A stretch of DNA of 64,000 nt from Candidatus Obscuribacterales bacterium. GTDB taxonomy: Bacteria > Cyanobacteriota > Vampirovibrionia > Obscuribacterales > Obscuribacteraceae. Position numbers and translations under genes: made by a program. The notes beneath the pieces are model-generated. The model was not told where the DNA came from and searched no databases. It saw nothing but the letters and a program-made list of their open reading frames with translations. Shown here one piece after another: positions 9,188 through 18,684 of the stretch (position 1 is its first letter; the number at the start of each line of letters is the position of its first letter). The stretch lies in NCBI GenBank assembly GCA_019747875.1, contig JAIEQI010000031.1, positions 1 through 64,000 of the forward strand, in the 5' to 3' direction.

Positions 9188-10155
9188 TAAGATTGCCAGC
9201 GTTCATAAACAGGCGAGAATTGCGCAGATCGCTTTACGAGATGATGCTGCCTTTCAAACTGGTTCACTTTGGATGCGAGCCTGAGCCACCAGAGCTTAGC
9301 AGGTATTTGGTATTCGTTGATACGATTCAAAACCTACGGGAAGCTTGGTCAAAGGATACTCGTGAGATCATCAGAGAGAACGACGGTACATATCACGACC
9401 TCTTCGATGAGCGATATAAGACTGAAAGAATCGATGAGAATGGGCAGGTATGGATTCACAGGGAAATTCCAAAGGATGCCGAAAAGGTTGAAATTCCGAT
9501 CAAAGAGCTTTTTAGCTCCTTTGAGGAATTTGCCGCAGACAGTGATGAATATCACGAGGAAACTGGAAGTTATGGCTACTGGACGAATCCGAACGGAAAG
9601 TGGGAGAACTACTACCTTAATAGACGGTACCCAACTCCCGAAAAGAACCTTTCGCTACTCAATGGATCGTTTTCGAACTTTGCGCGCCTCTGTTCCATAA
9701 AATTCGATTTTACAAAAGCCGAAGAGGAAAGGGAAAAGAGATTTGCCGATTTCTGGCGAACCTATGATGAATTGTTTCGTACAAAGGAATTATTGCAGAA
9801 TCGCAACTCTGTTTTTCTAGCCTTTGCGCATCAACTTGGATTCATGCGCGAATCATATGTTGAAGATATCAGCGACGATGATCGAAATGACAAAGACGTT
9901 TTGATTTTTCCATCTGGTTGGACTCCTGATGAGGGCTGGTTCTTCTTGTTTAGGCGAATTACTTATGAAGAAGCCTTGAGAGGAAAGGAATGTTTCTTTC
10001 AACCCTATTTCTCTTGGGCACGGCTCGATAAAGATGGCTGGGAGGATAGTGGGACAACTCCCGAAGAACTAATTTCCTACGCAAATAAACACAAGGAATG
10101 GCTCACCAAGGGTAACCAGAGGGATTGGCTTTTTTCCATCAGTTGCAAACCCTGA
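9169..10155 (+). CDS. Hypothetical protein
   Basis: 328 aa, soluble, rich in aromatic and acidic residues (YGYWTNPNGKWENYYLNRRYPTPEKNLSLLNGSF, FPSGWTPDEGWFFLFRRITYEEALRG). It has no signal peptide and no membrane segment. Its position between a coupled small gene and an AcrVA2-family gene suggests a plasmid or phage accessory operon. I do not recognise the family. Confidence 0.6.
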   Translation: MGYPLLVRLPAFINRRELRRSLYEMMLPFKLVHFGCEPEPPELSRYLVFVDTIQNLREAWSKDTREIIRENDGTYHDLFDERYKTERIDENGQVWIHREIPKDAEKVEIPIKELFSSFEEFAADSDEYHEETGSYGYWTNPNGKWENYYLNRRYPTPEKNLSLLNGSFSNFARLCSIKFDFTKAEEEREKRFADFWRTYDELFRTKELLQNRNSVFLAFAHQLGFMRESYVEDISDDDRNDKDVLIFPSGWTPDEGWFFLFRRITYEEALRGKECFFQPYFSWARLDKDGWEDSGTTPEELISYANKHKEWLTKGNQRDWLFSISCKP

Positions 10156-10177
10156 TTCCAAACGGAAGGTAAGCTAA

Positions 10178-11084
10178 GTGAGTTCACAGATAATCGATTT
10201 GACAAAAGAATGCCAAAAGCGCTATCCAGGATGCTGGCAAGCCATCAACGATTTCACGAAAGCAAAAAGGTAAGCAGCTTCCAGATTGGCCTGAGTGGTG
10301 CTTCTTTCCAGCCGATGGATGTACCGAACTCGTTGCTAAAGTGCATAAGCAGCTTAAGATTGAACACGGCTTTGACATAAGCAACATGGCGGCGCTTGCA
10401 GCCTGGCGCATATATAAGGGCGTATACAGGTTTCATCCGTTGCTTTACGAAGAGCTCGTTCATATGTCAATTAACTCTCTGCCTGGAATAGTGCTGCGCA
10501 ATCTGCCACGGTACGGCTGTTATATAGAGACCCCGAACCATCCGGTACACCAGGGATTTTTTGCTCACCTGGACTATGCGCCTTCGAGCGGACAAGAAGC
10601 ATTGCGGCTGGTTTTGGATATTGACGGTAGCTATTCAAAGCTGGTGCCACAAGCAATCTTTCTCAATGGCACACTAGAAGATGGAATTCGCGCAGTCAAT
10701 GATTTGGCCCATGAACGAGCTTTGCAGCATGGGTTTCGAACTCCGGATAAAGATGCAACAGAGAGAGAAGTCAAAGCCGTTTCAGGATTAGTTTCGCTTC
10801 TGCTGTATTTGTGCAGCGTTGGTGCTGATTGTGTTTTGGATGCACCGCAAAAGAAAAGCCATAAGCTTGCGGCTGAGGAACCGAGCCCGTGGCAAGTCGG
10901 CTCGCAAGTTGCGATTGAGCTGGAGAAACATGGCGTTCGCTCGCATTTGCGGCGGGCGCACTGGCATGGCTACTGGACCGGTGCCGGTCGCAAGAATTTC
11001 GAACTCAAATGGTTGCATCCTATTCTGGTAAAGGGCAAGGACGACATGCGTATCCGACAGGATTCTGAAAGCATCGATCCATAG
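10178..11084 (+). pseudogene. acrVA2-like: AcrVA2-family anti-CRISPR-like protein, one apparent frameshift
   Basis: The gene starts at GTG 10178 behind GGAAGG, 22 bp after the previous stop. Frame 1 (VSSQIIDLTKECQKRYPGCWQAINDFTKAK) hits TAA at 10271. Skipping one base at the A5 run 10264-10268 continues as KQLPDWPEWCFFPADGCTE..., then through the long frame (first ATG 10341) to 11084. Diagnostic blocks shared with the Moraxella AcrVA2 family, as I remember it, are a WP.WCFFP block, AAWRIYKGVYRF, LLYLCSVGADCVL and the C-terminal SHLRRAHWHGYWTGAGR...KWLHP. AcrVA2 blocks Cas12a production, but homologues are widespread on plasmids ('plasmid-related protein') and may have other targets. The indel may be a true mutation, a sequencing error or slippage on the A-run. 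Confidence 0.75.
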
Positions 11085-11091
11085 AACTACA

Positions 11092-11211
11092 ATGCACCTG
11101 AGTGGGGACAACCGGCTTCTAGTAGTAGAACAAATTGTGCTAACAATGGGAATAGAGAACAAGACATTCGGAGCCATTGCATGGCTGACCCAAACGAAAA
11201 CCTGGAACTAA
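11092..11211 (+). CDS. Possible 39-aa ORF overlapping the next gene
   Basis: MHLSGDNRLLVVEQIV...TKTWN. It is short, overlaps the better-supported gene at 11181 in another frame, and has no strong ribosome-binding site. Kept only as a possibility because it starts seven bases after the AcrVA2-like stop. Confidence 0.2.
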   Translation: MHLSGDNRLLVVEQIVLTMGIENKTFGAIAWLTQTKTWN

Positions 11212-11348
11212 CAAGCTTTGACAATAATGGTAACGGCCTTCTTGATCCATTGCCTGATAATGAAGGTTCAAGAGAAAAAACACTCACCTGGAAACAGTTC
11301 AACGACAGTTTCAATGAATTGATGATCCAGCAAAAGAAGACCAAATGA
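11181..11348 (+). CDS. 55-aa hypothetical protein coupled to the TPR gene
   Basis: MADPNENLELTSFDNNGNGL..., acidic, ending in a Lys/Gln tail. GGAG lies seven bases before the ATG. Its stop overlaps the next start in the string ATGATGA (11345-11351), typical of translational coupling. It has no membrane segment and no recognised domain. It may be a regulator or partner of the secreted TPR protein. Confidence 0.5.
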   Translation: MADPNENLELTSFDNNGNGLLDPLPDNEGSREKTLTWKQFNDSFNELMIQQKKTK

Positions 11349-12076
11349 TGACTAGACAAATTATCCTTTCCTCTTTAATTGCCTGGCTGACGACTTTGCC
11401 TGCTTTCGCCGATTGGCCGAATACGGGAAACGAGAAATTAGATAGTGTCTTGTCTGAAGCAAAAGGCGCTTCGCATCAAAAAGCCTATCCGCTTTATCAA
11501 AAAGCTCTTCTGATAGACCCAAAATGTGCAGACATTTATACAGAAAGAGCCAGCCATTATGAACGCGACGGACAATACAGCAAGGCTCTCCAGGACTGTG
11601 AAAAAGCATTACAGCTTCGCCCTGACAATGCTTTCGCATACTTAACGAAAGCGCGCACTTGCCTGCAGGCAGGAAAATATGACGAAGCGATTTCCGCAGC
11701 CGATAAGGCTTCTGCGAGCGCCGGTCGGAATCAGGAACTGGACAATGACGAGCTGAGAGTGTGGGGAGCGGCACTTTACCATCTCGGTAAATACAAAGAA
11801 GCCCTAGTTCCGCTAACTTCTGGAATGAATTATGTCCCAACAAAACGGAAAAGCGCAGATGCGCTCTACTATCGCGCGCTGTGTTATGAAAAATTGAAAA
11901 ACAATTCCAACGCGCTAATTGATTTGGATTCTGCAATTAAGTCCGCACCAAAACGTGCTCAATACTACGTAGCGAGAGCGCGCATACTCAGAAGCACCGG
12001 CGATGTAAAAGGAGCTGCAAAAGACGAGAAACTAGCGCGCGAACTCCCAAAGGAAACTCATGTTCTGTTTTACTAG
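11345..12076 (+). CDS. Secreted TPR-repeat protein
   Basis: 243 aa. Signal peptide at residues 1-22 (hydrophobic, TLPAFADW). Residues about 45-235 hold five to six tetratricopeptide repeats (AYPLYQKALLIDPKCADIYTERASHY, YSKALQDCEKALQLRPDNAFAYLTKA, YDEAISAADKA, ALIDLDSAIKSAPKRAQYYVARA). TPRs bind other proteins; the partner is unknown. It is the last gene of the 8888-12076 operon. Its 3' end appears partly repeated near 12490-12565. Confidence 0.8.
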   Translation: MMTRQIILSSLIAWLTTLPAFADWPNTGNEKLDSVLSEAKGASHQKAYPLYQKALLIDPKCADIYTERASHYERDGQYSKALQDCEKALQLRPDNAFAYLTKARTCLQAGKYDEAISAADKASASAGRNQELDNDELRVWGAALYHLGKYKEALVPLTSGMNYVPTKRKSADALYYRALCYEKLKNNSNALIDLDSAIKSAPKRAQYYVARARILRSTGDVKGAAKDEKLARELPKETHVLFY

Positions 12077-12084
12077 CTTGCGCT

Positions 12085-12190
12085 CGTCATTACCAAATCT
12101 ACGCTCGCGGCAATTGAAAAACGACTTCAAGTTTGCTGCACCCAATTCTAGTGAAAGGCAAAGAAACGGAGTCTTCAGATCTCAGACGCT
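12085..12190 (+). pseudogene. Decayed fragment of a second AcrVA2-like C-terminus
   Basis: Read in one frame this gives HYQIYARGN-stop-KTTSSLLHPILVKGKET, which aligns with HWHGYWTGAGRKNFELKWLHPILVKGKDD at the end of the AcrVA2-like gene (10965-11050). LLHPILVKGKE is nearly identical in protein although the DNA has diverged. It carries an internal stop. I infer an older, decayed copy. Confidence 0.45.
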
Positions 12191-13149
12191 CCAACTGATT
12201 AGCCCTACACCGTGGCCTTGTACTTTGAATAAGTCGCCTGATGCAGCATAAGTACCGCCTGCAGCAGTGGCTCTGATTTGGAGTCGGTGATCCATAGCCC
12301 AGGGGGCTCAAGTTTGGCAACGCACATCCCAAACTGCCAAGCCGCTGTTCGAGTATCGTGATGTGTCACATTTATCATCTCGGGAAAACAAGCTTACAAA
12401 CTAGAAGTAGAAGGCTGTTGTAAATAGACTCGCCATGATACAGCAAATGCACCTTTGTTCAACCGCTGTTGCAAACGCGGAGCAACAAGCGCGCATACTG
12501 CCAAGGTAAACTCATACTTTGTTTTACAAGTTTCCGTTCGACTTACCAATTTCCGGTCGAGCTGATTTGATGTCCCGGCATATCAAATCAGTCGTGACAG
12601 CGTTTTCTAGTTTTTTCCGAAGTTCTTCCGGAATCAGTCTATTTGATATCGCAATACATGGTTTTGGGCTTCAAAACCTGTAGAGGTGTCCTTCAACAAT
12701 AGAGCTAATAGATCTCATTGTCATCCGCATGCTGCCACTTAATGTGGTGGCTACTGCAGTAAGATGAATGATCAAGCAATCCATACAAAAATGTTGAATC
12801 GACACAAATTCCTTCATTTGTTATTAGGCTAGCAAGGCAAGCCCGAGCTTTGCCGCCACTGCTTTTCGCGCACAATGAGGTTGAGGTCTTAACATCTTTT
12901 TATATCCGGGGTGTCAAAGCGTCAATAGATTACAAATGCGAACATCACTGCGAACGAGCTTTCTTAAAACACATCTGTGATGCGAACGCTCAGGATTTGA
13001 GTTTTAGCTAATCTTCGCAAATCTGCCTATCCCCTATAATGACAATCCTTATATGCTGAAAGCAGCAGGACGTCTGGTTTTCCGAAGGCGAACGTCGCAA
13101 ATACGTTAAAGCTCGTCAAATTTTGAAATATAGCTAAAAGGTTCAACCA
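12191..13149. other. Long spacer with decayed repeats and an inverted repeat
   Basis: About 12489-12565 is an imperfect copy of the TPR gene tail and following bases (12030-12105). A perfect 10-bp inverted repeat, CTGATTTGAT / ATCAAATCAG, spans 12562-12591 with a 10-base loop; it may be an operator or hairpin. A TATAAT at 13035-13040 could be the -10 box of the acyltransferase gene, though no good -35 is seen. No gene is visible. Confidence 0.45.
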
Positions 13150-14967
13150 ATGCAGATTATCGCAAGTGCAAATACCGACACATTGCAACCAGCGAGCCAA
13201 CTTTCAGGCAATCCAGGAAACCCCGCGGCCAAGATTTCTGCGAAACGAGGAGAAATAAGACCCTTAACTAGTTTAAGATTTTTCGCGGCTCTTGCTATTT
13301 TGCTTTACCATGGGGGCGAACAATTTACTTGCCTAAAAGGACTGCACAATACCTACATCGCAGAGCAAGCTGTCACTTTCTTTTTTGTCCTATCCGGATT
13401 TATCCTGACCTATAACTATGCTGCTATCACGGGTTTTAGGAGTACTGTCAATTTCTATCTAGCACGCTTCTCGCGAATCTGGCCAGCTCACGCGGCCAGT
13501 CTCTTTTTGCTTGTCTTTCTAATTCCTGAAGTTTTTAAGGTAAAACACGGCGACTGGGAATTGTTCTTGCGCAATCTTTTTTTGCTGCAGTCTTGGGGAA
13601 TACCATCTAGCCACTCATACTTCTCCTACAATGCATCGGCATGGAGCATTTCAACTGAAATGTTCTTCTATTTTTGCTTCCCTTTCTTGCTTATGGTCAT
13701 GAACAAGAAATGGTATGGACCGATCGCAATCACTGCATCCATAGTCGGATTGCTAATTTGCTATTCGAACTGTGTGAACCTTCCTGAATCAGATCCATTA
13801 GGCTTGTCCTATCAGGGACTACTGTTTATTAGCCCTCTATCAAGCATCTTGAGTTTCGCTTTCGGAATGACTGCAGCATTCTTGTGGCGGAAAAATTTGT
13901 CTCACTTTCATTTGAACAGGATAGTGGCAACACTCTTAGAAGTTACTATTCTTGCTTCGGTCTGCTTTATCAATGTGTACAGTAGCGCCTTTCGATGCGC
14001 GTTAGCACCTTGGGTCGGAGCGGGAGGTGCATTTTGGGTTCAGAACGCGGGATCTTCGATATTAGCATTCGCGTTCCTTGTTACGATCTTCGCCTGTGAC
14101 AAGGGGTGGATTTCAAAGTTGTTTAGCAACCCGATTTTAGTTTTGTTAGGGGAGCTAAGTTTTGGTATTTATTTGCTGCATGGGGTTTTAATTACCTTTG
14201 TTCAAATCAATTTTCCACAAGCGCAATCAGTCATTGCCTGCCTAACTTTTCTGCTGGTGTTACTTGTTTCCACTCATCTTTTGTATGAGATCGTTGAAAA
14301 GCCGGTGCGAAAAATTATGGTAAGCAAAGGTCTTGTTGTCCTGGATTACATTCATGACAAACTAAAGATTGCCTTTCCAGCGAAAGGTCATTCCTTTTCC
14401 TCGCCAAGCGAGTCTGGTGCTAATTTATCGAAGAATGCCACCTCAGATCACAAGGTTACCGCTCCTAAGCTGAGCATGTTGTCACCGCGCTTAATTTTGG
14501 AAGGAATTCTATTTGCTGTACTCATTTATTTCAGCCTGCCCACGATTCAACCCCTAACTTCGACAGAAGCTGCTGAATTGACGAAAGAGGCAGTCCCGAG
14601 AAATATCATCTTGTCTCCGTACTTGGTATGCAGAAGCACAAGTGCTCGTGTATCGCGTGAAGCGATCTCTATGGAAATTCTTTGGGAGTCTCTCAAATCT
14701 GGATCAGTAAATTTTGTGGTGAAAGCGGTCGCTATCGATAAATCAGGCAACGAACTGGGATCAACCACGTATACTCAAGATGGGCGTCGGCAATTTGTTA
14801 AACAAGGAGTCTGTTGGATAGACCAGCCGAAAATCTCGCTTAACGCTAATGCTGCTCCTGTATCTGTAAATATCATGGTGCTTAGAAACAAACATGTGCT
14901 ATTGCACTCAACGGATTCGAAGGCGGATAGCGTGAGCTTCACAATACCTTTGTCAACAGCTAACTAG
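13150..14967 (+). CDS. Acyltransferase-3 family membrane protein (OafA/YrhL-like)
   Basis: 605 aa. Residues about 35-400 are an acyltransferase-3 domain of about ten membrane helices: the opening block RPLTSLRFFAALAILLYHGGE carries the conserved Arg and catalytic-type His, followed by FFVLSGFILTYNY, FYLARFSRIWPAH and the ending GELSFGIYLLHGVLI...YEIVEKPVRK. These enzymes O-acylate sugars of cell-surface polysaccharides, lipids or glycans. An extra C-terminal part (about 440-605) has one more membrane helix (LILEGILFAVLIYFSLP) and then a beta-rich soluble domain, probably periplasmic, longer than the usual 350-400 aa. AAAGG nine bases upstream supports the start. Its stop overlaps the convergent kinase gene by 4 bp. 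Confidence 0.88.
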   Translation: MQIIASANTDTLQPASQLSGNPGNPAAKISAKRGEIRPLTSLRFFAALAILLYHGGEQFTCLKGLHNTYIAEQAVTFFFVLSGFILTYNYAAITGFRSTVNFYLARFSRIWPAHAASLFLLVFLIPEVFKVKHGDWELFLRNLFLLQSWGIPSSHSYFSYNASAWSISTEMFFYFCFPFLLMVMNKKWYGPIAITASIVGLLICYSNCVNLPESDPLGLSYQGLLFISPLSSILSFAFGMTAAFLWRKNLSHFHLNRIVATLLEVTILASVCFINVYSSAFRCALAPWVGAGGAFWVQNAGSSILAFAFLVTIFACDKGWISKLFSNPILVLLGELSFGIYLLHGVLITFVQINFPQAQSVIACLTFLLVLLVSTHLLYEIVEKPVRKIMVSKGLVVLDYIHDKLKIAFPAKGHSFSSPSESGANLSKNATSDHKVTAPKLSMLSPRLILEGILFAVLIYFSLPTIQPLTSTEAAELTKEAVPRNIILSPYLVCRSTSARVSREAISMEILWESLKSGSVNFVVKAVAIDKSGNELGSTTYTQDGRRQFVKQGVCWIDQPKISLNANAAPVSVNIMVLRNKHVLLHSTDSKADSVSFTIPLSTAN

Positions 14968-16892
14968 TTCTCACTGCTTTGAATATCCTTACATAGATCC
15001 GCAGCCAAAGCAGCTTCGTCCTTCTTTCCTTCAGATAGGTAGTAATGAATTAGCTGTGACGAAATGATCTTCGAAAGCGATTTCGGATCCCAACCGCTCG
15101 CGCGAAGGTTGCTGAATTTTTTGCATAGCTGTAATTCGTACAAGAGGATGTTTTCCGCATCATGTAGCTTCTGTGCACGTATATAGAACCCTGCCAATTC
15201 TTGAAGCACAAGAATCTTCGATAGGGGATTGAAGTTTAAATCACCCTTTCTAGAATCACTATTCACAATCGCCATCGCTGCTTTTTCTGCTTCTTCTGAT
15301 TCTGCAATTTTATTCTCGTCGAAGTATATTTTAGCCAAAGTGCAGTAAGTTCCTAAGCGCCGGTCTTGCTGGTTTGGGTCGTCTTTGCACAATTCCAAAA
15401 GCTGTTTACTCGCAGACTCCAGCTCTTCATAGTTCCTTTTCCCTGTTTTCATCTGCTCATTAATTAGACCTTCCAGAGAGGCTATTGTTTTGTTGCGCAG
15501 AGATTGTGCATCAGCTGCCTTTCCTAAGGCTCGATAGAAGTTAACTATTTGGATTTGGAACTCATAACGCCCAAAGGACGGGGGTAATGAATCTACTTTG
15601 TGTTTCAGGAGACGAACGCAATCGGCTACCTGCTGGCGATCCTTCACTCCGGCAGCCATTATCTCCGCAAGCCTTTGGAACATGTTCTGCAAGCCAGTGG
15701 TATCATTAACTTTGATAGCGGCAATGTCTTTTTCCAATCTATCAGCGCTGGTTTGTTGTGGCATTAGTCGTACACAAAAGAGAGTTGCGATAAGAATCGC
15801 AGCAACCCCGACTACGCCTCTTATAGAATTTTTCTTGCGCTGCGTTATTTCTATGTCTTTTGCAGAGCCAAACGCTCTTTGGTTTGTGGCTTCAAGTTCG
15901 GCCTCCTCATCGGAGCTGGACCCAACTAGCTTCAGTGCGCCCCGTACATCCGCCATGCTTTGATAGCGATCCCTGCAGTCTTTTTCAAGACATTTGCGTA
16001 CGATGGCTTCAAGTGAATCGGGAATGTGGGTCGCCGGACAAACGCGCTCAAAAAACTCGGGTGCCTGATGAAGGTGATTTTCCATCAATTCTAGAGCCGT
16101 GCGCCCTGTGATCGGTCGCTGTCCGCTAAGCAATTCGTACAACATGATTCCGAAAGAATAAACATCGGTGCGTGCGTCCGTTCTTTCGCCCATGCACTGT
16201 TCGGGGCTCATATAAGGCGGACTACCACATGTATTGCCAAGCTGCGTCAGGTTTTTGACTTCCTTTCCAGACTCTTCTGTGAGTTTTGCGATTCCAAAGT
16301 CCACGATTTTCACAACCTCATGGTTGTCTTGCTCGGAAGTTATTATGATGTTGCTAGGTTTTAGGTCGCGATGGATGACCCCTCTGCTGTGTGCCTGTTC
16401 AAGCCCGTCGCAGATCTGGATAGCATAGTGTATAACCCGCCTCCACGTTATTCGAGTCTCTTCCAGAAGAATATCGGCTAAGCTTTTGCCTTCGAGGAAA
16501 TCCATTGCAAGATATAGCCTGTCGTTTTCATGTGAGCCAAAGACGTACACCTTTACAATGTTCCGATGGTCTAATGAGCTTATTGCCTTCGCCTCTTGCT
16601 GGAATCGCTCAATGGCTTCTAATTCTTGTTGAGTATTCAGTACTTTTATGGCGACGAGTTTTTGCAGAATTGTGTTTTCAGCCTTGTAGACCTCGCTCAT
16701 TCCACCGGCACCAATTCGTTCCAACACTTTGAATTTCTCGCCAAGAATGGCTCCCTCGAGTGATTTCCCGACGGCAGTGATAGGGCGTTGTTTACTCGGC
16801 AGAGTATACTCTATCCGACCCTGTGCATTGCCTTCAGCGCAGCTGTGGTCAGCGCTCGGTACAGTATGATCATTGGAATCCGGTTCGGCCAT
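14964..16892 (-). CDS. Membrane-anchored Ser/Thr protein kinase with helical-repeat sensor
   Basis: 642 aa. A Hanks-type kinase domain runs from about residue 50 to 320: Gly loop IGAGGMSEVYKAE, Lys in VAIKVL, catalytic HRDLKPSN, DFGIAKL, and APE-like PPYMSPEQ; all key residues are present, so it should be active. A single membrane helix (GVVGVAAILIATLFCVRL, about 362-380) follows. The C-terminal about 260 residues are TPR-like helices (ALGKAADAQSLRNKTIASLE, YCTLAKIYFDENKIAESEEAEKAAM, VLQELAGFYIRAQKLHDAENI), presumably outside the membrane and able to bind a ligand or partner. The C-terminal third was copied to 7725-8312. Targets are unknown. Confidence 0.92.
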   Translation of the reverse strand: MAEPDSNDHTVPSADHSCAEGNAQGRIEYTLPSKQRPITAVGKSLEGAILGEKFKVLERIGAGGMSEVYKAENTILQKLVAIKVLNTQQELEAIERFQQEAKAISSLDHRNIVKVYVFGSHENDRLYLAMDFLEGKSLADILLEETRITWRRVIHYAIQICDGLEQAHSRGVIHRDLKPSNIIITSEQDNHEVVKIVDFGIAKLTEESGKEVKNLTQLGNTCGSPPYMSPEQCMGERTDARTDVYSFGIMLYELLSGQRPITGRTALELMENHLHQAPEFFERVCPATHIPDSLEAIVRKCLEKDCRDRYQSMADVRGALKLVGSSSDEEAELEATNQRAFGSAKDIEITQRKKNSIRGVVGVAAILIATLFCVRLMPQQTSADRLEKDIAAIKVNDTTGLQNMFQRLAEIMAAGVKDRQQVADCVRLLKHKVDSLPPSFGRYEFQIQIVNFYRALGKAADAQSLRNKTIASLEGLINEQMKTGKRNYEELESASKQLLELCKDDPNQQDRRLGTYCTLAKIYFDENKIAESEEAEKAAMAIVNSDSRKGDLNFNPLSKILVLQELAGFYIRAQKLHDAENILLYELQLCKKFSNLRASGWDPKSLSKIISSQLIHYYLSEGKKDEAALAADLCKDIQSSEN

Positions 16893-17407
16893 TGCGTTGC
16901 TCGCTTTCTGGTCCAGATATTGATTTGTTTAGCGCACTTTGGTACGGAATTTCTCTACTATTATGCCCAATTCAAGGCTGTCTGGGTCTTTCAGATATGC
17001 CCCTCTACTTGGCAAGCTTGCCAACGAGGTGTCAGAAAGTTGCCACTTTGAACGCTCGGGCAACGAATACTGATCCAAGAAACACCCGAAAAGCCAATCT
17101 GTTGACCGCTCTGCTTTGAAAGGTTTCAGATAAGCCAAGGATATTCACGGGTACATTATGGAACAGCAGGATTTTGAGATGAGTAGCAATTGATTCCCAG
17201 TGACAAACGATGGAAAACCAAGGACTCGAATGAAGGACGCTTTCAGCTGGTAGACGTTCTGCCAAGCTTGAGCGGTCACCATTTCTTCAATCATCAGATG
17301 GTAGGCGCTCTGGCAAATATTTGCGCTCACCGAAATGATCGGGTCCGACTCCGGCTTGTCGTCAGTCTACTTTGCGGAGAATTGATGATAAGCCAAGGAG
17401 TCGAAAG
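16893..17407. other. Spacer between divergent genes
   Basis: Holds the presumed kinase promoter (minus) and that of the next gene (plus). The 13-mer GATAAGCCAAGGA occurs twice, near 17129 and 17388, the second next to a ribosome-binding site. No gene recognised. Confidence 0.35.
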
Positions 17408-17986
17408 ATGAGATCTAGAAAACAGAAACAATTGCTTTCTTTATTTCATTTGGTGGTGCTCAGAAAGAAGGGTTTTATTCCTTCAAACAAGAAATCTCCA
17501 ATCGGGGGATACTGCCACTGTGAACCAATACAAGAATTCAATATCACCCATAGAGGCGCGCTAATTGCAGCCTTGAGGAATGCAGCGGCGGCTGGTAATC
17601 CTGATATGGCTGATTGTGAGTATAAAGCTTGGAAGAAAGCGCAACCAGAGCCCTTGTTTGCAAGAGCTGAAGTAAAGAATCTGGATGAACTAGAGCAGAA
17701 ATCGATTTGCTTTACCATCCAATGCTACCCTACCGAATTTATTCTCTATTGGTCAAAAAGACGGGAGGATGGCCTGTGGGGCACAAATCTTAACGAAGAC
17801 AATGAACTCGTACCCGATCAAATTGTTCCAAAGGAACAGGGATTGGAAGCTGTTGCGGATGCGATTGTAATTCATGTGAATAGTCGTCGTGATTATCCGG
17901 AAATCGTGTTCCATCCTATTCTGCTGCGTTTTCTTGATCGGCGGCAGAGAGCGAAGCAACCAGTATTCCACAAGCAGTCAAAATGA
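17408..17986 (+). CDS. Hypothetical protein
   Basis: 192 aa from ATG 17408, chosen because AAGGAG lies nine bases upstream; an in-frame start 36 bp earlier lacks this. Basic N-terminus (MRSRKQKQLLSLFHLV), then a soluble domain with Cys-His residues (GGYCHCEPIQEF) and a C-terminal acidic/hydrophobic part (EGLEAVADAIVIHVNSRRDYPEIVFHPIL). No family recognised. Confidence 0.5.
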   Translation: MRSRKQKQLLSLFHLVVLRKKGFIPSNKKSPIGGYCHCEPIQEFNITHRGALIAALRNAAAAGNPDMADCEYKAWKKAQPEPLFARAEVKNLDELEQKSICFTIQCYPTEFILYWSKRREDGLWGTNLNEDNELVPDQIVPKEQGLEAVADAIVIHVNSRRDYPEIVFHPILLRFLDRRQRAKQPVFHKQSK

Positions 17987-18154
17987 GGTATCGTCGCTGC
18001 TGTTGCCGCAATCGAAATGAGCGGCCAGCGTCTTCCCGACGCGGTGCTGGTTCACTCACGCAGAGAAGCGTCTTCGAAGAAGTGATTCTCGATCGAGCAA
18101 AAGACAGTTAGGATTCGGCTTTCCTTCGGCTTAGAACAATCTCCAAAACTTGCT

Positions 18155-18679
18155 TCAGCTGCAATTTCCAGAATGTTGATACTTTTGCATGAATGCCTTG
18201 ATACCCTTAACAGGGCTGTTATCGATAGTCGGAAGCAATGATGTCAGCTGTTCATGCTCCGAATCGGAAATTTCATCAGTGACAGACATGGCAAGCAGTT
18301 TAGCTTCATAAGCCACTGCAAATGTTGGTGGGAGTTCTCCACCGAAGTGATTAGCAACGTCCCGAATATCGAGTGATAGTGCTTCGAACGTTGTCTGAGA
18401 GACACATTCGCCATCAGGGATACTTGGATCTTCGACATAGTATTTGCCACTCGCTATCGCAAGAACTGGATCATTTGCATCAGGATCATTGTCGTTAGTT
18501 GGAAATGCGAACTCGTTTCTTACTCTGATGAACTCAGAAAGGTCCAGTGATCTCTGGTGTATGTAAATCTCTGACAAGTAGGAGTCCCAGGCAATGCGGG
18601 TTAGCTCAGGCAATGTTCCTCCGCTTTTATCTCGCAATGTTGTCAGAAAATCGATAATGTCATCGATGTTTGGATTCAC
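18155..18679 (-). CDS. Likely immunity protein for the adjacent CdiA-CT-like toxin
   Basis: 174 aa, strongly acidic (FPTNDNDPDANDPV, SVTDEISDSEHEQLTSLLP). It starts 5 bp after the stop of the nuclease-tipped protein on the same strand. Small acidic proteins directly downstream of a basic nuclease toxin are the usual cognate immunity proteins, binding and blocking the toxin in the producer cytoplasm. The assignment rests on position, charge and size; I do not recognise the fold. Confidence 0.6.
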   Translation of the reverse strand: MNPNIDDIIDFLTTLRDKSGGTLPELTRIAWDSYLSEIYIHQRSLDLSEFIRVRNEFAFPTNDNDPDANDPVLAIASGKYYVEDPSIPDGECVSQTTFEALSLDIRDVANHFGGELPPTFAVAYEAKLLAMSVTDEISDSEHEQLTSLLPTIDNSPVKGIKAFMQKYQHSGNCS

Positions 18680-18684
18680 TCAGA

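Noticed and set aside
11361..11936. 191-codon minus-strand frame
   Set aside because: Antisense to the well-supported secreted TPR gene; no start signal and atypical composition.
12190..12291. Small minus-strand frame (MDHRLQIRATAAGGTY...)
   Set aside because: Only 37 codons, no good ribosome-binding site and no recognisable family; may be chance.
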